A stretch of DNA of 64,000 nt from Microvirga rosea (GCF_020595095.1 NZ_JAJDOP010000003.1:558001-622000); one strand, 5' to 3'. Shown: positions 1-9,971, counted from the stretch's first letter. A program made the numbers and translations. Notes: generated from the letters alone by a model not told the origin.

Positions 1-450
1 CCATTTGAGATTCTGCGGTCCTTCGTCACCAATCCCTTCATATGGTCCTGTGCCGTCGGCCTTGCCCTGAACCTGCTGGCGCCGCCCCTGCCGAAGCCGC
101 TCTCGGCCTTCATCGACATGACCGGACGCGCAGCTCTTGCGGCGGGATTGCTCGTCGTTGGAGCAGGACTCGACATCCGCCGCCTCACAAGGCCAGGTTC
201 GGCGCATTTCCTTGCGGCGGCCCTCAAGCTCGTCCTGCTTCCGGTCATGGCCGTGAGCCTCGCACGGCTGGCCGGCGTGTCGGGGGACGATTTGGTCGTA
301 ACGATCGTTGCGGCGTCGGTCCCCTCCGCGAGTGCGGCTTATGTCCTCGCGCGCCAAATGGGTGGCAATGCTCCGTTGATGGCCGAAATCCTGACCCTGC
401 AAACCCTCCTGGCCATGGTGTCGATGCCCTTCTTGATTGCCTATCTCTGA
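1..450 (+). CDS. AEC family transporter, C-terminal part
   Basis: The frame is open from base 1 to the stop at 448-450, so the 5' end lies outside the window and 149 codons are visible. The protein is very hydrophobic, with about four membrane segments separated by short polar loops, and ends in a hydrophobic helix. The pattern fits the C-terminal half of auxin efflux carrier (AEC) permeases, inner-membrane exporters or facilitators of small organic acids or amino acids. The substrate cannot be read from this fragment. A downstream gene follows in the same direction after about 100 bases. An unrelated permease of the same fold is possible. Confidence 0.72.
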   Translation, partial: PFEILRSFVTNPFIWSCAVGLALNLLAPPLPKPLSAFIDMTGRAALAAGLLVVGAGLDIRRLTRPGSAHFLAAALKLVLLPVMAVSLARLAGVSGDDLVVTIVAASVPSASAAYVLARQMGGNAPLMAEILTLQTLLAMVSMPFLIAYL

Positions 451-548
451 CGCATTACAACCAAAAGTTAAATTAGTGATCTTGTAATATTTCGGGTTGT
501 ATTGCTATCTAGAGCGTCCCTCGCAACTCAGATCGGCATACGCGACTC

Positions 549-782
549 ATGTCCAAAGCTTCGCTCCGCACCAGCAAGAAGAAGTCCACGGCACCGGCCA
601 CGAGCGAGCGGGGTTTGGCGGCAGGTTCCTCTCTCGTGGAGACGGCCCAGTACATCGCTGAATTTACGGCAGAACTGTCGTTTCTCGCCCGACGCTCGAA
701 CCTGGACCTTCTCGCCTACCTGCTCGATATGGCGCGACTGGAGGCGACCCGGAGCGTCCAGAGCAGCAAGAGGGAGCGATAG
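549..782 (+). CDS. small conserved-type hypothetical protein (77 aa)
   Basis: This frame encodes 77 residues: a basic Ser/Lys/Thr-rich N-terminus (about residues 1-20), then a helical region with a hydrophobic face (about 30-68) and a basic tail. There is no signal peptide, membrane segment or known catalytic motif. The gene ends three bases before the convergent dprA stop, so the two fit tail to tail. The leader 451-548 is AT-rich compared with its surroundings and may hold the promoter. I do not recognise the family. The composition suggests a small soluble, perhaps DNA- or protein-associated, product. Confidence 0.5.
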   Translation: MSKASLRTSKKKSTAPATSERGLAAGSSLVETAQYIAEFTAELSFLARRSNLDLLAYLLDMARLEATRSVQSSKRER

Positions 783-785
783 CGC

Positions 786-1988
786 TCAGCGGCCCGGCGT
801 CAGAGAGACTGCATTGCCGCCATGCCTCTCGAGACGGCCGGCGATTTCAAGTTCGAGCAGGCTCATCTGGATGACGCGGATCGGGAGGCCGGTCTGGCGC
901 ACAAGATCGTCGACGGAAACCGGTGACGGACCAAGATAGTCTTCAAGACTTACGGTTGTGGGGACGGACACGGTTTCATCGAGGGTTCCAGCCTCTGGCT
1001 CGATGGCGCCGACAGGGGCACGGGGCACGCCCGGCAGATCCAGCTCGTCCCACAATTCTTCGGTCTGAACGAGATGGCGGGGTTCCTCCACGCCCGTCTC
1101 GGGGCGCAGACCGGCCGCAACAAGCGGCTCCAGCACGCTGGTGATATGATCGAGTTCAGCGCAGAGATTGGCCCCGTCGCGAATCAGGTCGTTGGTCCCC
1201 TCGGCCCGGGGATCGAGCGGAGATCCCGGGACGGCGAACACCTCGCGACCCTGTTCCAAGGCAAATCGCGCCGTGATGAGCGAGCCTGAACGGCGCGCCG
1301 CCTCGACAACCACAACTCCATAGGAGAGTCCGGAAACGATCCTGTTCCGGCGGGGAAAGTCACGGCCGCGCGGTTCCCACCCGAACGGCATTTCCGACAC
1401 GATGGCTCCGCCATGGTCCACGATGGCCTCGACGAGAGGCTCGTTCTGAGACGGATAAATCCTGTCCTGTCCCCCGGCCAGGACGGCAACGGTCCCCGCC
1501 TCCAGGGCAGCCTTGTGGGCTCGCGTGTCGATCCCTCGGGCGAGCCCGGAAACAACGACGTAACCGGCCTCCCCCAGCTGCCGCGACAATCGCTCCGTGA
1601 AGGTCAGCCCGGACGCGGACGCGTTGCGCGAGCCGACCATGGCGACGGCCGGCCTCGATAGAACCTCGGTCGAACCACGGACCGCGATCAAGGGCGGCGC
1701 GGTGTCGACCGCTTGCAGCGCCTTGGGATATTCCGGCTCACCCATGGCGATGAAGCGTGCGCCCAAACGTGACGCAGCGGCCATCTCCTTCTCGGCTTCC
1801 GCCCGGCCCGTCACCTTGAGGACAAGCCGACCGCCGCGCCGTGCAAGGTCCGGCAAGGCTTCGAGCGCGGCCGATGCGCCGCCGAATTGGTTGATCAGAG
1901 CCCGAAAGGTCCTGGGCCCCACATTCTCGGAGCGGATGAGGCGCAGCCAGTCGAGCCGCTGTTCATCGGTGAGGCGGGACCCGCTCAT
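786..1988 (-). CDS. dprA: DNA-processing protein DprA
   Basis: The 400-aa product matches DprA/Smf, which binds incoming single-stranded DNA and loads RecA during transformation. The Rossmann-like DprA domain spans roughly residues 70-290, with the phosphate-binding stretch MVGSRNAS, the SGLARGID motif, and GGAIVSE and [10 protein letters not shown] blocks. A C-terminal winged-helix region (about 340-395, [13 protein letters not shown]) is typical of proteobacterial DprA. The start ATG overlaps the plsY stop in an ATGA junction (1985-1988), indicating translational coupling in the pyrB-pyrC'-plsY-dprA operon. No other competence gene is nearby, so a role in recombination rather than true transformation is possible. 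Confidence 0.95.
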   Translation of the reverse strand: MSGSRLTDEQRLDWLRLIRSENVGPRTFRALINQFGGASAALEALPDLARRGGRLVLKVTGRAEAEKEMAAASRLGARFIAMGEPEYPKALQAVDTAPPLIAVRGSTEVLSRPAVAMVGSRNASASGLTFTERLSRQLGEAGYVVVSGLARGIDTRAHKAALEAGTVAVLAGGQDRIYPSQNEPLVEAIVDHGGAIVSEMPFGWEPRGRDFPRRNRIVSGLSYGVVVVEAARRSGSLITARFALEQGREVFAVPGSPLDPRAEGTNDLIRDGANLCAELDHITSVLEPLVAAGLRPETGVEEPRHLVQTEELWDELDLPGVPRAPVGAIEPEAGTLDETVSVPTTVSLEDYLGPSPVSVDDLVRQTGLPIRVIQMSLLELEIAGRLERHGGNAVSLTPGR

Positions 1989-2587
1989 CCTTTTTGTCCG
2001 ATCTTGCCTTCGGTTCCGGCTACCAGACGGCTGATGTTCTCACTGTGCTTCCACCACAGCAGAACCACGAGAATGAGGATGACTCCGGCCATTTTCGGCT
2101 CGCCGAGAGCCCAGAGAACCAGCGGTGTCGCGGCCGTGGCCACCAGGGCCGCGAGGGATGAATAACGCTTGAGATAAGCAAGGCTGAGCCAGATGAGAGC
2201 GAAGACTACGGCTGCCAGCGGCATCAGTCCGATCAGAACACCGATGAAGGTAGCCACGCCCTTGCCGCCCTTGAAGCCGAGCCAAACGGGGAAGAGGTGG
2301 CCCAGGAACGCCCCGAGCGCCGCAATGGTTGCGAGATCCTGCCCCCATCGCCCGGCAATCAGGACCGCGACGGTCCCCTTCAGGGCGTCGCCGACCAGCG
2401 TCGCGGCGGCGAGACCCTTGCGGCCCGTGCGCAGCACATTCGTGGCACCGATGTTGCCGGATCCGACCTTGCGGATGTCGCCCAGCCCGGCCAAGCGGGT
2501 GAAGATCACGCCGAACGGAATCGAGCCCAGCAGATAGCCGAAGATCAGCGCGGCCAGGAGATGCAGGAGGTGGATATCGTCGGACAT
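1985..2587 (-). CDS. plsY: glycerol-3-phosphate acyltransferase PlsY
   Basis: This 200-aa integral membrane enzyme transfers an acyl group from acyl-phosphate to glycerol-3-phosphate, the first step of phospholipid synthesis at the inner membrane. Signatures are GSIPFGVI near the N-terminus, [12 protein letters not shown], and [10 protein letters not shown], the three conserved PlsY loops, set among about five hydrophobic helices. The frame extends 16 codons upstream, but the ATG at 2587 gives the usual PlsY N-terminus and leaves a 10-base gap after the pyrC' stop. It overlaps dprA by 4 bases. The coupling of pyrimidine, lipid and DNA-uptake genes is common in this group of bacteria. Confidence 0.95.
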   Translation of the reverse strand: MSDDIHLLHLLAALIFGYLLGSIPFGVIFTRLAGLGDIRKVGSGNIGATNVLRTGRKGLAAATLVGDALKGTVAVLIAGRWGQDLATIAALGAFLGHLFPVWLGFKGGKGVATFIGVLIGLMPLAAVVFALIWLSLAYLKRYSSLAALVATAATPLVLWALGEPKMAGVILILVVLLWWKHSENISRLVAGTEGKIGQKG

Positions 2588-2597
2588 TCGGATCTCT

Positions 2598-3902
2598 TCA
2601 GTTCGGACGGCGGTCGAACACAATCCTGCCTGCAACCATCGTCACCGTCACCTGTCCTTCCAGACGGGCCTCGTCGAAAGGCGTGTTCTTCGAGAGCGAC
2701 CTGAGGTGGCGTTTATCGAGCACATAGGGGGCGTCAGGATCGAACACGACAAGGTCGGCCGGGGCGCCCTGTTCCAGCCGTCCGCTTGGCAGGCCAAGGA
2801 TTTCCGCCGGACGCGTCGAGAGGGCACGGAGAATTTTGGGGAGCGCCAGGCGCTCGGAATGGAGGAGCCGCAAAGCCGCGGACAGCAGGGTTTCCAGCCC
2901 CACGGCCCCGTTCGCGGCCTCAGCGAAGGGCAATCTTTTCGTCTCCACATCCTGTGGATTGTGATCCGACACGATGACGTCAACGGTCCCGTCCGCGACC
3001 GCTTCGATCATCGCCTGACGGTCGTCCTCGGTGCGCAGGGGAGGCGAGAGCTTCAGGAAAGTGCGGTAATCACCGATGTCGTTCTCGTTCAACGCGAGAT
3101 TGTTGATGGAGACGCCGCAGGTGACCGGAAGCCCCCTCGCCTTCGCGTCACGGACGATTTCCACCGAATCGGCACAGGAGATCATCGCGGCGTGATACCG
3201 GCCGCCCGTGAGGCGCACGAGGCGGATATCCCGTTCGAGCATGATGGTTTCCGCCTCACGGGGAATTCCCGGCATGCCGAGCCTCGTGGCGAATTCGCCC
3301 TCGTTCATCACGCCGGTGCCGACGAGATCCGGATCCTCCACATGATGGACGATGAGGGCACCGAAATCGCGGGCGTAGGTCAGGGCCCGGCGCATGACCT
3401 GGGCGTTCGTGACGGAGCGCAGCCCGTCCGTGAACGCGACGGCTCCCGCTTCCTGAAGCAGGCCAATCTCGGCCATTTCCTCGCCCTTGAGGCCCTTCGT
3501 CAGCGCCGCAGCCGGGCGGATATGCACGATGGAGGTGTCGCGCGCGCGGCGCGTGACGAAGTCGACGATAGCCGGATCGTCCAGAACCGGATTGGTGTCG
3601 GGCATCGACACGATGGTCGTCACCCCTCCGGCAGCGGCCGCCTCCCCGGCGCTTTTCAGGGTTTCCCGATGGGCGGCGCCCGGCTCTCCGATAAAGGCGC
3701 GCATGTCGATCAGACCGGGCGCCAGGACCTGCCCGCCGCAGTCGATCACCCGGGCGTCGGCGGCGGCCTCGACCTGCGCGCCAAGGCCCTCGATGACGCC
3801 GTCTCGAACGAGCAAGGAGCCCCGCGTTTCCCGACCGCCGGCGGGATCGACCAGGCGCGCATTCGTGAAGAGGATCGGTTGTTCGCTCATGGCGCGTCTC
3901 AT
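2598..3902 (-). CDS. pyrC: dihydroorotase-like protein PyrC' (probably inactive)
   Basis: The 434-aa product has the amidohydrolase fold of class I dihydroorotase and follows pyrB with an ATGA overlap (3899-3902); an alternative ATG lies at 3890. The metal-binding HxH signature is lost: where active enzymes read GLIDxHxH, this one reads GLIDMRAF (residues 64-70), so both histidines are replaced, by Arg68 and Phe70. The later HxxH is reduced to H-A-A-M (around 236-239). MPDTNP (100-105) and VSDHNPQ are retained. This is the pattern of non-catalytic PyrC' proteins that stabilise aspartate transcarbamoylase in a dodecamer, so a separate active dihydroorotase should exist elsewhere in the genome. 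Confidence 0.9.
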   Translation of the reverse strand: MRRAMSEQPILFTNARLVDPAGGRETRGSLLVRDGVIEGLGAQVEAAADARVIDCGGQVLAPGLIDMRAFIGEPGAAHRETLKSAGEAAAAGGVTTIVSMPDTNPVLDDPAIVDFVTRRARDTSIVHIRPAAALTKGLKGEEMAEIGLLQEAGAVAFTDGLRSVTNAQVMRRALTYARDFGALIVHHVEDPDLVGTGVMNEGEFATRLGMPGIPREAETIMLERDIRLVRLTGGRYHAAMISCADSVEIVRDAKARGLPVTCGVSINNLALNENDIGDYRTFLKLSPPLRTEDDRQAMIEAVADGTVDVIVSDHNPQDVETKRLPFAEAANGAVGLETLLSAALRLLHSERLALPKILRALSTRPAEILGLPSGRLEQGAPADLVVFDPDAPYVLDKRHLRSLSKNTPFDEARLEGQVTVTMVAGRIVFDRRPN

Positions 3903-4846
3903 CGGTTGGGCAGATGGCTCGCGAGAGCCTCGAGCACGGCCATGCGCACGGCGACCCCCATCTCTACCTGCTCGCGAATGAGGGATTGGGCGCCATCGGC
4001 AACCTCGGACGAGATCTCGACACCCCGGTTCATGGGCCCAGGATGCATCACGAGGGCGTCGGGCTTGGCATAGGAGAGCTTTTCCTGATCAAGCCCATAG
4101 AACCGGAAGTACTCCTTCACGGACGGGACGAAGGACCCGTTCATGCGCTCCAGCTGGAGACGCAGCATCATGACGATGTCGGCGCCTTCCAGCCCCTGGC
4201 GCATGTCCGTAAACGTCTCGAAACCCAACCGCCCGATCACCGGCGGCAACAGGGTCGAAGGAGCCACGAGGCGGACCCGCGCTCCCATGGCGGCCAGCAG
4301 GATCATGTTGGAGCGTGCGACCCGCGAATGAAGAATATCGCCGCAGATCGCGACCGTAAGCCCCTGGATGCGCCCCTTGTTGCGGCGGATGGTCAGGGCG
4401 TCGAGCAGCGCCTGCGTCGGATGCTCGTGGGCTCCGTCGCCCGCATTGACCACCGAGCAGTCGACCTTCTGCGCCAAGAGATGAACCGCACCCGCCGCGT
4501 GATGGCGGACGATGATCAGATCCGGCCGCATGGCGTTCAGGGTCGCGGCGGTGTCGATCAGGGTTTCGCCCTTCTTCACGGAGGAAGAAGCCACGGACAT
4601 GTTCATCACATCCGCGCCGAGGCGTTTTCCCGCGATCTCGAACGAGGATTGGGTCCGGGTCGACGGCTCGAAGAACAGATTGATCTGCGTTCGGCCCCGG
4701 AGGGTGGTTTTCTTCTTCTCGACCTGTCGGCTGACTTCGACCTGCGCATCCGCGAGATCGAGAAGAGCCTGAATGTCCAGCGGCGAAAGCCCCTCGATGC
4801 CGAGCAGGTGTCGATGGGGAAAAACGGAAGGGGGCGCGTTATTCAT
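3899..4846 (-). CDS. pyrB: aspartate carbamoyltransferase catalytic subunit
   Basis: The 315-aa product condenses carbamoyl phosphate with aspartate, the committed step of pyrimidine synthesis. Visible signatures are [12 protein letters not shown] (carbamoyl-phosphate loop), SSVKKGET (the mobile Lys loop), HPTQALLD, and HPGPMNRG near the C-terminus. It is the first gene of the leftward pyrB-pyrC'-plsY-dprA operon. No Shine-Dalgarno sequence is evident before the ATG at 4846, and a plausible sigma-70 promoter ends only about six bases upstream, so the message may be nearly leaderless. No pyrI-like regulatory subunit is present; the PyrC' partner probably takes the structural role. Confidence 0.96.
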   Translation of the reverse strand: MNNAPPSVFPHRHLLGIEGLSPLDIQALLDLADAQVEVSRQVEKKKTTLRGRTQINLFFEPSTRTQSSFEIAGKRLGADVMNMSVASSSVKKGETLIDTAATLNAMRPDLIIVRHHAAGAVHLLAQKVDCSVVNAGDGAHEHPTQALLDALTIRRNKGRIQGLTVAICGDILHSRVARSNMILLAAMGARVRLVAPSTLLPPVIGRLGFETFTDMRQGLEGADIVMMLRLQLERMNGSFVPSVKEYFRFYGLDQEKLSYAKPDALVMHPGPMNRGVEISSEVADGAQSLIREQVEMGVAVRMAVLEALASHLPNR

Positions 4847-4858
4847 CTTAAAAAGATG

Positions 4859-4887
4859 GCTATAGGCGGAGTCGACCGGGGCGGCAA
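4859..4887 (-). promoter_or_regulatory. candidate pyrB promoter
   Basis: On the minus strand TTGCCG (4887-4882), a 17-base spacer and TATAGC (4864-4859) resemble a housekeeping promoter. Transcription would begin near 4852, only about six bases before the pyrB ATG. The -35 element overlaps the first unit of the 12-bp tandem array. This is a match by eye, without start-site data. Confidence 0.4.
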
Positions 4888-4945
4888 GCCAAGTCTCAAG
4901 CCAAGCCTGAAACCAACCCTGAAACCAAGTCTCAAACCAAGTCTC
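4886..4945. repeat. five 12-bp tandem repeats upstream of pyrB
   Basis: Five consecutive 12-base units run from 4886 to 4945: AAGCCAAGTCTC, AAGCCAAGCCTG, AAACCAACCCTG, AAACCAAGTCTC and AAACCAAGTCTC. They lie between pyrB and the divergent gene at 5064, directly upstream of the candidate pyrB -35 element. The unit length is close to one helical turn, so a bound protein would meet each copy on roughly the same face. A slippage-generated minisatellite is the alternative. Confidence 0.9.
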
Positions 4946-5063
4946 GCATCAAGGCCCGATCTAAGTCCGCGGCGGGGCCCCGCCCGGAGCATCCGCGATA
5001 TGCCCCGCCCTTGACTTGAACATTATCCATCCGACACCTGGGCAGTCCGTGGAGGATAGGCGG

Positions 5064-5402
5064 ATGGCAGGCGCAAAGACCAGAACGGCATCGAAGGAAT
5101 CTGCGACGGACGCGGATCCGGGCCCTCAACAGCGCCCGCAATCCCTTCGCATCATCGACACACCCGGTATCACGGAGCAGTTCGCCAACCAGGTCCTCGA
5201 TGTCTTCCTGGTGAACGGGCACACGATTTCCATGACGTTCGGGGCCAAGCGCACGGTGCGCGAGGAAACCCTGGGCGAGCGGGAAACGGTCATTGCCGTC
5301 AACGCCCGGCTGACGATCGATCTGGCCGCCGCAGAGGCCCTGAGGAGCGCCCTGACGAAAGTCATCGCCCTGACGAAGCCCCCGTCCGGCGGGGTGAACT
5401 GA
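5064..5402 (+). CDS. small hypothetical protein, possibly DUF3467-like
   Basis: The ATG at 5064 is chosen because GGAGG lies about ten bases upstream; an in-frame start at 5016 has no such site. The 112-aa product has a charged, disordered N-terminus (1-35) and then a compact region with strands (QVLDVFLVNGHTISMTFG), a middle VNARLTID stretch and a C-terminal helix (AAAEALRSALTKVIAL). This order recalls the DUF3467 family, but I am not certain. There is no signal peptide or membrane span. It is divergent from pyrB across the tandem-repeat region. Confidence 0.6.
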   Translation: MAGAKTRTASKESATDADPGPQQRPQSLRIIDTPGITEQFANQVLDVFLVNGHTISMTFGAKRTVREETLGERETVIAVNARLTIDLAAAEALRSALTKVIALTKPPSGGVN

Positions 5403-5443
5403 ATTCGGGTCGGAACCCTTACCGGTGCCGCCCGATCGATGGC

Positions 5444-7105
5444 ATGATGGGGATCGGGAACAGGCTCATGGATACGCACGACGTCTTCAACCAACCTCCG
5501 GCCTTCGGCGACGTGAATCTCGTGACGTCGGATCCGGTTCTGACGGGAGCGCTGCAGGCCAACGGGATCGACCTTGAAGCCAGTCGTTTGACCGCCTTCG
5601 GCGAAGCCTGGGGGACGATGGAACGGCTGGACCTGGGACGCCTCGCCAACGAAAACCCGCCCAAGCTCAGGACCTTCGACCCGCGGGGCTTTCGCATCGA
5701 TGCGGTGGAATTTCACCCGGCCTATCACGCGCTCATGCGGGCCAGCATGGAGGACGGGCTGCATGCGTCCACCTGGGACCAGGAGAGCCCGGCCCTCGGG
5801 ACGGCAGGCGGCCATGTGGCGCGGGCGGCCCGCATCTACACGGCGGCGGGCGTCGAGAGCGGTCATATTTGCCCCATCACCATGACCCACGCATCGGTCG
5901 GAGCCCTTGCCGCGTCCCCGGACCGCCTCAAGGAATGGCTCCCGCGGATCGCCTCGCGCGAATACGACGCCAGATTCATCCCATTCTGGGAAAAGACGGC
6001 CGTCACCCTCGGGATGGGGATGACGGAAAAGCAGGGCGGCACCGATGTTCGCGCAAACACCACCCGCGCCGAACCGAAAGGAGGCGACGAGTACCTCCTG
6101 ACCGGCCACAAATGGTTCATGTCGGCGCCCATGTGCGACGCCTTTCTCGTGCTGGCGCAGGCACCCGGAGGCCTGACCTGCTTCCTCGTGCCACGGTTCC
6201 GGCCCGACGGATCCTTGAACGCTCTCCACCTCCAGCGGCTCAAGGACAAGCTCGGCAACCGGTCCAACGCCTCCTCGGAGGTCGAGTTCGACCACGCCTT
6301 CGCGTGGCGGATCGGCGACGAGGGACGCGGGGTCCGGACGATCATCAGCATGGTTCAGCTGACCCGCCTCGACTGCGCCGTGGCCTCGGCCGGGCTCGTG
6401 CGCATGGGTCTCGCCTTGGCGGTCCATCATGCCCGGCACCGCAGCGTCTTTCAGAAAAAGCTCATCGACCAGCCTGCTATGCGGTCGGTTCTGGCCGATC
6501 TTGCGCTGGAGAACGAAGCAATGACGGCCTTGGCCCTGCGCCTTGCGCGCAGCTTCGATGAAGCCCCGCGTGACGAGGGAGAAGCGGGCTATTCCCGCCT
6601 CGTGACGCCTGCGGCCAAGTTCGGGATCTGCAAGGCCGCGCCGCGCCTTCTCTACGAAGCGATGGAATGCCTCGGCGGCAACGGCTACGTGGAGGAAAGC
6701 CCCCTGCCCCGGCTTTACCGTGAAGCGCCTGTCAACGCGATCTGGGAGGGCTCGGGCAACGTGATCGCCCTCGACATCCTGCGCGCGGAAACCAGGGAGC
6801 CCGAGGCCGCCACCGCAGCCCTCGAGAGCCTCATGAGCACCATTGCCGAACTGCCCGGCGCCGAGGAAGCCGCGCGGGACATCGTGCTTGCCCTTCATTC
6901 TCCCGAGGCGGAAGGGAAGGTCCGGCTGATTGCGGACCGCCTCTTCACCCTGGCCGCGACCGCCGCCCTCGCCGCATCCGCTCCACCTGAAATCACGGAG
7001 ATTTATGCCCGGACCCGGCTCCTGCACCCGGCCCGCATGATCGGCGCGAACGATCTCGGCTCGGCGGCGAATGCCTTGCTTGACAGGAGTTTCGTCCCCA
7101 TATGA
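5444..7105 (+). CDS. aidB: AidB-like acyl-CoA dehydrogenase
   Basis: The product (553 aa, or 545 from the ATG at 5468) closely follows AidB, the flavoprotein induced in the adaptive response to alkylation. Recognisable blocks in order are HDVFNQPP, LGRLANENPPKL, CPITMTHAS, GMGMTEKQGG, HKWFMSAP, LKDKLGNRSNASSEVEFD, TPAAKFGICK, ECLGGNGYVEESPLPRLYRE and IWEGSGN, all characteristic of the AidB subfamily. The C-terminal part (about 440-553), used for DNA binding in E. coli AidB, is present but diverged. The start at 5468 (MDTHDVFNQ) best matches the family. No ada or alkB gene is adjacent, so an alkylation role is inferred from family only. Confidence 0.88.
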   Translation: MMGIGNRLMDTHDVFNQPPAFGDVNLVTSDPVLTGALQANGIDLEASRLTAFGEAWGTMERLDLGRLANENPPKLRTFDPRGFRIDAVEFHPAYHALMRASMEDGLHASTWDQESPALGTAGGHVARAARIYTAAGVESGHICPITMTHASVGALAASPDRLKEWLPRIASREYDARFIPFWEKTAVTLGMGMTEKQGGTDVRANTTRAEPKGGDEYLLTGHKWFMSAPMCDAFLVLAQAPGGLTCFLVPRFRPDGSLNALHLQRLKDKLGNRSNASSEVEFDHAFAWRIGDEGRGVRTIISMVQLTRLDCAVASAGLVRMGLALAVHHARHRSVFQKKLIDQPAMRSVLADLALENEAMTALALRLARSFDEAPRDEGEAGYSRLVTPAAKFGICKAAPRLLYEAMECLGGNGYVEESPLPRLYREAPVNAIWEGSGNVIALDILRAETREPEAATAALESLMSTIAELPGAEEAARDIVLALHSPEAEGKVRLIADRLFTLAATAALAASAPPEITEIYARTRLLHPARMIGANDLGSAANALLDRSFVPI

Positions 7106-7242
7106 GGGAGGCGGAAAACGGTTGGATTTGACTTGTCCGCGATCATCCACCACTTATCCCGCCCCACGACGGTCTAAGGGCTGACCGCCGATTTCGCCAT
7201 TATCTTCGAGCTGTGCTCGCGGCTACTTTAGGAAGTCGCAAT

Positions 7243-9963
7243 ATGAAAGTTCTCGTCGTCGAGTCGCCTGCCAAGGCCAAGACGATCAACAAATATCTCG
7301 GCAAGGATTACGAGGTCCTGGCCTCCTTTGGGCATATCCGCGATCTGCCGGCCAAGGATGGCTCGGTCGATCCCGAGGCCGATTTCCGCATGATCTGGAC
7401 CCTGGAGGACCGGGGTGCCAAGCGCATGTCCGAGATCGCCAAGGCCATCAAGGGCGCCGAGAAGCTGATTCTGGCGACCGACCCGGACCGTGAGGGCGAG
7501 GCCATTTCCTGGCACGTGGTCGAGGCGCTGCGTGAAAAGCGGGCCCTGAAGGACCTGCCCATCGAGCGCGTCACCTTCAATGCCATCACCAAGGACGCGG
7601 TCCAGACGGCGCTGCGCCAGCCGCGGGAAATCGATCAGGCGCTCGTGGACGCCTATTTGGCCCGCCGCGCCCTGGACTATCTCGTCGGATTTACCCTGTC
7701 TCCCGTTCTGTGGCGCAAGCTCCCGGGTGCCCGGTCGGCCGGCCGGGTCCAGTCGGTCGCCCTGCGCCTCGTCTGCGACCGTGAGCTCGAGATCGAGACC
7801 TTCAGGACCCAGGAATACTGGTCCTTGGTCGCCACCCTCGCGACCAAGGAAGGCGGCATCTTCGATGCCCGCCTCGTAGGCGCGGACGGCAAGAAGATCC
7901 AGCGTCTCGACATCGGCAGCGGCGAACAGGCCGAAGCCTTCAAGCGGGATCTCGAACTGGCGACGTTCTCGGTCGCCAATGTCGAGGCGAAGCCCGCCAA
8001 ACGCCACCCCTACCCGCCTTTCACGACCTCCACGCTGCAGCAGGAGGCCTCCCGGAAGCTCGGCCTCGCACCGGCGCAGACGATGCGGATCGCCCAGCGT
8101 CTCTACGAGGGCGTCGATATCGGCGGTGAGACGGTCGGCATCATCACCTATATGCGGACGGACGGCGTCGACATGGCGCCCGAAGCGGTCCAGGCGGCCC
8201 GCCGCGTGATCGGCAAGGAATACGGGGAGCGCTATGTTCCCGGCGCTCCGCGGCGCTACACGACCAAGGCCAAGAACGCACAGGAAGCGCACGAGGCTAT
8301 CCGGCCGACCGATATGGCCCGCCTGCCCAAGCAGGTGGCGAAGTATCTCGAGCCGGAACAGGCAAAGCTCTATGACCTGATCTGGACCCGTACCATCGCG
8401 AGCCAGATGGAATCGGCGGAGCTGGAGCGGACGACCGTCGACGTCACCGCCCAGGTCGGCCCGCGCAAGCTCGATCTGCGTGCCACCGGCCAAGTGGTGA
8501 AGTTCGACGGCTTCCTGACCCTCTACAACGAGAGCAAGGACGACGATCCGGACGAGGACGAGGGCCGTCTTCCGCCCATGAAGGCGGGCGATCCCCTGGA
8601 GCGCCGCCGGATCGCCGCGAACCAGCATTTCACCGAGCCGCCGCCACGCTACTCGGAAGCGAGCCTGGTCAAGCGCATGGAAGAGCTCGGCATCGGCCGT
8701 CCTTCCACCTACGCGGCCGTTCTTCAGACCCTCCGTGACCGGGAATACGTGCGCATCGAGAAGAAGCGCCTCGTCCCCGAGGACAAGGGCCGCATCGTGA
8801 CCGCGTTCCTGGAGAGCTTCTTCCGTCGCTACGTGGAATACGACTTCACGGCCGATCTGGAGGAGCAGCTCGACCGGATTTCCAACAGCGAAATCGACTG
8901 GAAACAGGTTCTGCGGGATTTCTGGCGCGATTTTTCGGCCGCCATCGGCGAAACCAAGGAGCTCCGCACGACCGAGGTCCTGGAGGCGCTCAACGAGCTC
9001 CTCGGTCCCCATATTTTCCCGGACCGGGGCGACGGCTCGAACCCGCGCACCTGCCCGACCTGCGGCACCGGACAGCTCTCCCTGAAGCTCGGCAAGTTCG
9101 GCGCCTTCATCGGCTGTTCCAACTACCCCGAGTGCAAATATACGCGTCAGCTCGCCGCCTCCGGCGTCGATGGCGACGGGGAAGCCTCGTCCGAAAACGG
9201 TGGCACCCCCGGGGTGAAAGTCCTCGGCGACGATCCGGAGACCGGCCTGCAGGTGACCCTCCGCGACGGCCGTTTCGGACCGTTCGTCCAGCTCGGCGAC
9301 GGCGAGAAGCCGAAGCGCTCCTCGATCCCGAAAGGCATGTCGCCGGCCCTCGTCGATCTCGACAAGGCGCTGAAGCTCCTGTCGCTCCCGCGGACCGTGG
9401 CGATGCATCCGGAATCCGGCGAGCCGATCCTGGCCAGCATCGGGCGCTACGGACCATATGTTCAGCACGGAAAGACCTATGCCAATCTCGGCAAGGACGA
9501 CGATGTGCTGGAAATCGGTGCGAACCGTGCCATCGACCTCATCATCGCGAAGGAGAGCGGCGCTGGCGGCGGCTTCCGCCGCGGCGCGGCCGATCCCGGG
9601 CGCTCCCTCGGAGAGGATCCGGAATCCGGCAAGCCGATCGTGGTCAAAGCCGGGCGCTTCGGTCCTTATGTGACGGACGGTGAAACCAACGCCACCCTGC
9701 CGAGAACCGTGGCGGCGGAAGCGGTGACGCTGGACGAGGCCCTGGGCCTTCTCACGGCGCGCCGCGCCCTGGGAGGCTCGAAGAAGCCCGCCCGTGGCCG
9801 AAAGGCCGCGACCAAGGCGGCTGCCAAGAAAGCCCCCGCCAAGAAGGCCGCGTCGAAGAAGGCACCGGCCAAGAGCGCTGCTTCCAAGACAGGGACCAAG
9901 ACCAAGGTTGCCAAAAAGACGGCAGCCGGCAAAGCTTCCGGGAAGACCGCCAAAGCTTCCTAG
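7243..9963 (+). CDS. topA: DNA topoisomerase I
   Basis: This 906-aa type IA topoisomerase relaxes negative supercoils. The Toprim domain starts at residue 1 (VVESPAKAKTINKYLG; TDPDREGEAISWH), the active-site tyrosine is in YMRTDG, and GRVQSVALRL is present. After the core come one four-cysteine zinc ribbon (CPTC...CSNYPEC) and repeated C-terminal Topo-C modules with the theme GRFGPYVxxG. The last 50 residues are almost only Lys, Ala, Ser and Thr, a histone-like tail seen in several alphaproteobacterial TopA proteins. ATG 7243 has GGAAG upstream; a GTG at 7213 is in frame but lacks a site. Confidence 0.97.
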   Translation: MKVLVVESPAKAKTINKYLGKDYEVLASFGHIRDLPAKDGSVDPEADFRMIWTLEDRGAKRMSEIAKAIKGAEKLILATDPDREGEAISWHVVEALREKRALKDLPIERVTFNAITKDAVQTALRQPREIDQALVDAYLARRALDYLVGFTLSPVLWRKLPGARSAGRVQSVALRLVCDRELEIETFRTQEYWSLVATLATKEGGIFDARLVGADGKKIQRLDIGSGEQAEAFKRDLELATFSVANVEAKPAKRHPYPPFTTSTLQQEASRKLGLAPAQTMRIAQRLYEGVDIGGETVGIITYMRTDGVDMAPEAVQAARRVIGKEYGERYVPGAPRRYTTKAKNAQEAHEAIRPTDMARLPKQVAKYLEPEQAKLYDLIWTRTIASQMESAELERTTVDVTAQVGPRKLDLRATGQVVKFDGFLTLYNESKDDDPDEDEGRLPPMKAGDPLERRRIAANQHFTEPPPRYSEASLVKRMEELGIGRPSTYAAVLQTLRDREYVRIEKKRLVPEDKGRIVTAFLESFFRRYVEYDFTADLEEQLDRISNSEIDWKQVLRDFWRDFSAAIGETKELRTTEVLEALNELLGPHIFPDRGDGSNPRTCPTCGTGQLSLKLGKFGAFIGCSNYPECKYTRQLAASGVDGDGEASSENGGTPGVKVLGDDPETGLQVTLRDGRFGPFVQLGDGEKPKRSSIPKGMSPALVDLDKALKLLSLPRTVAMHPESGEPILASIGRYGPYVQHGKTYANLGKDDDVLEIGANRAIDLIIAKESGAGGGFRRGAADPGRSLGEDPESGKPIVVKAGRFGPYVTDGETNATLPRTVAAEAVTLDEALGLLTARRALGGSKKPARGRKAATKAAAKKAPAKKAASKKAPAKSAASKTGTKTKVAKKTAAGKASGKTAKAS

Positions 9964-9971
9964 GAAACAGA

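Noticed and set aside
2706..4073. Long plus-strand open frame across pyrC' and pyrB
   Set aside because: It is the antisense shadow of two recognised genes in opposite orientation.
5126..7153. Very long minus-strand open frame opposite the aidB-like gene
   Set aside because: It is the antisense shadow of a high-GC coding region; its translation is Gly/Arg/His-rich with no domain, and the plus-strand AidB match is clear.
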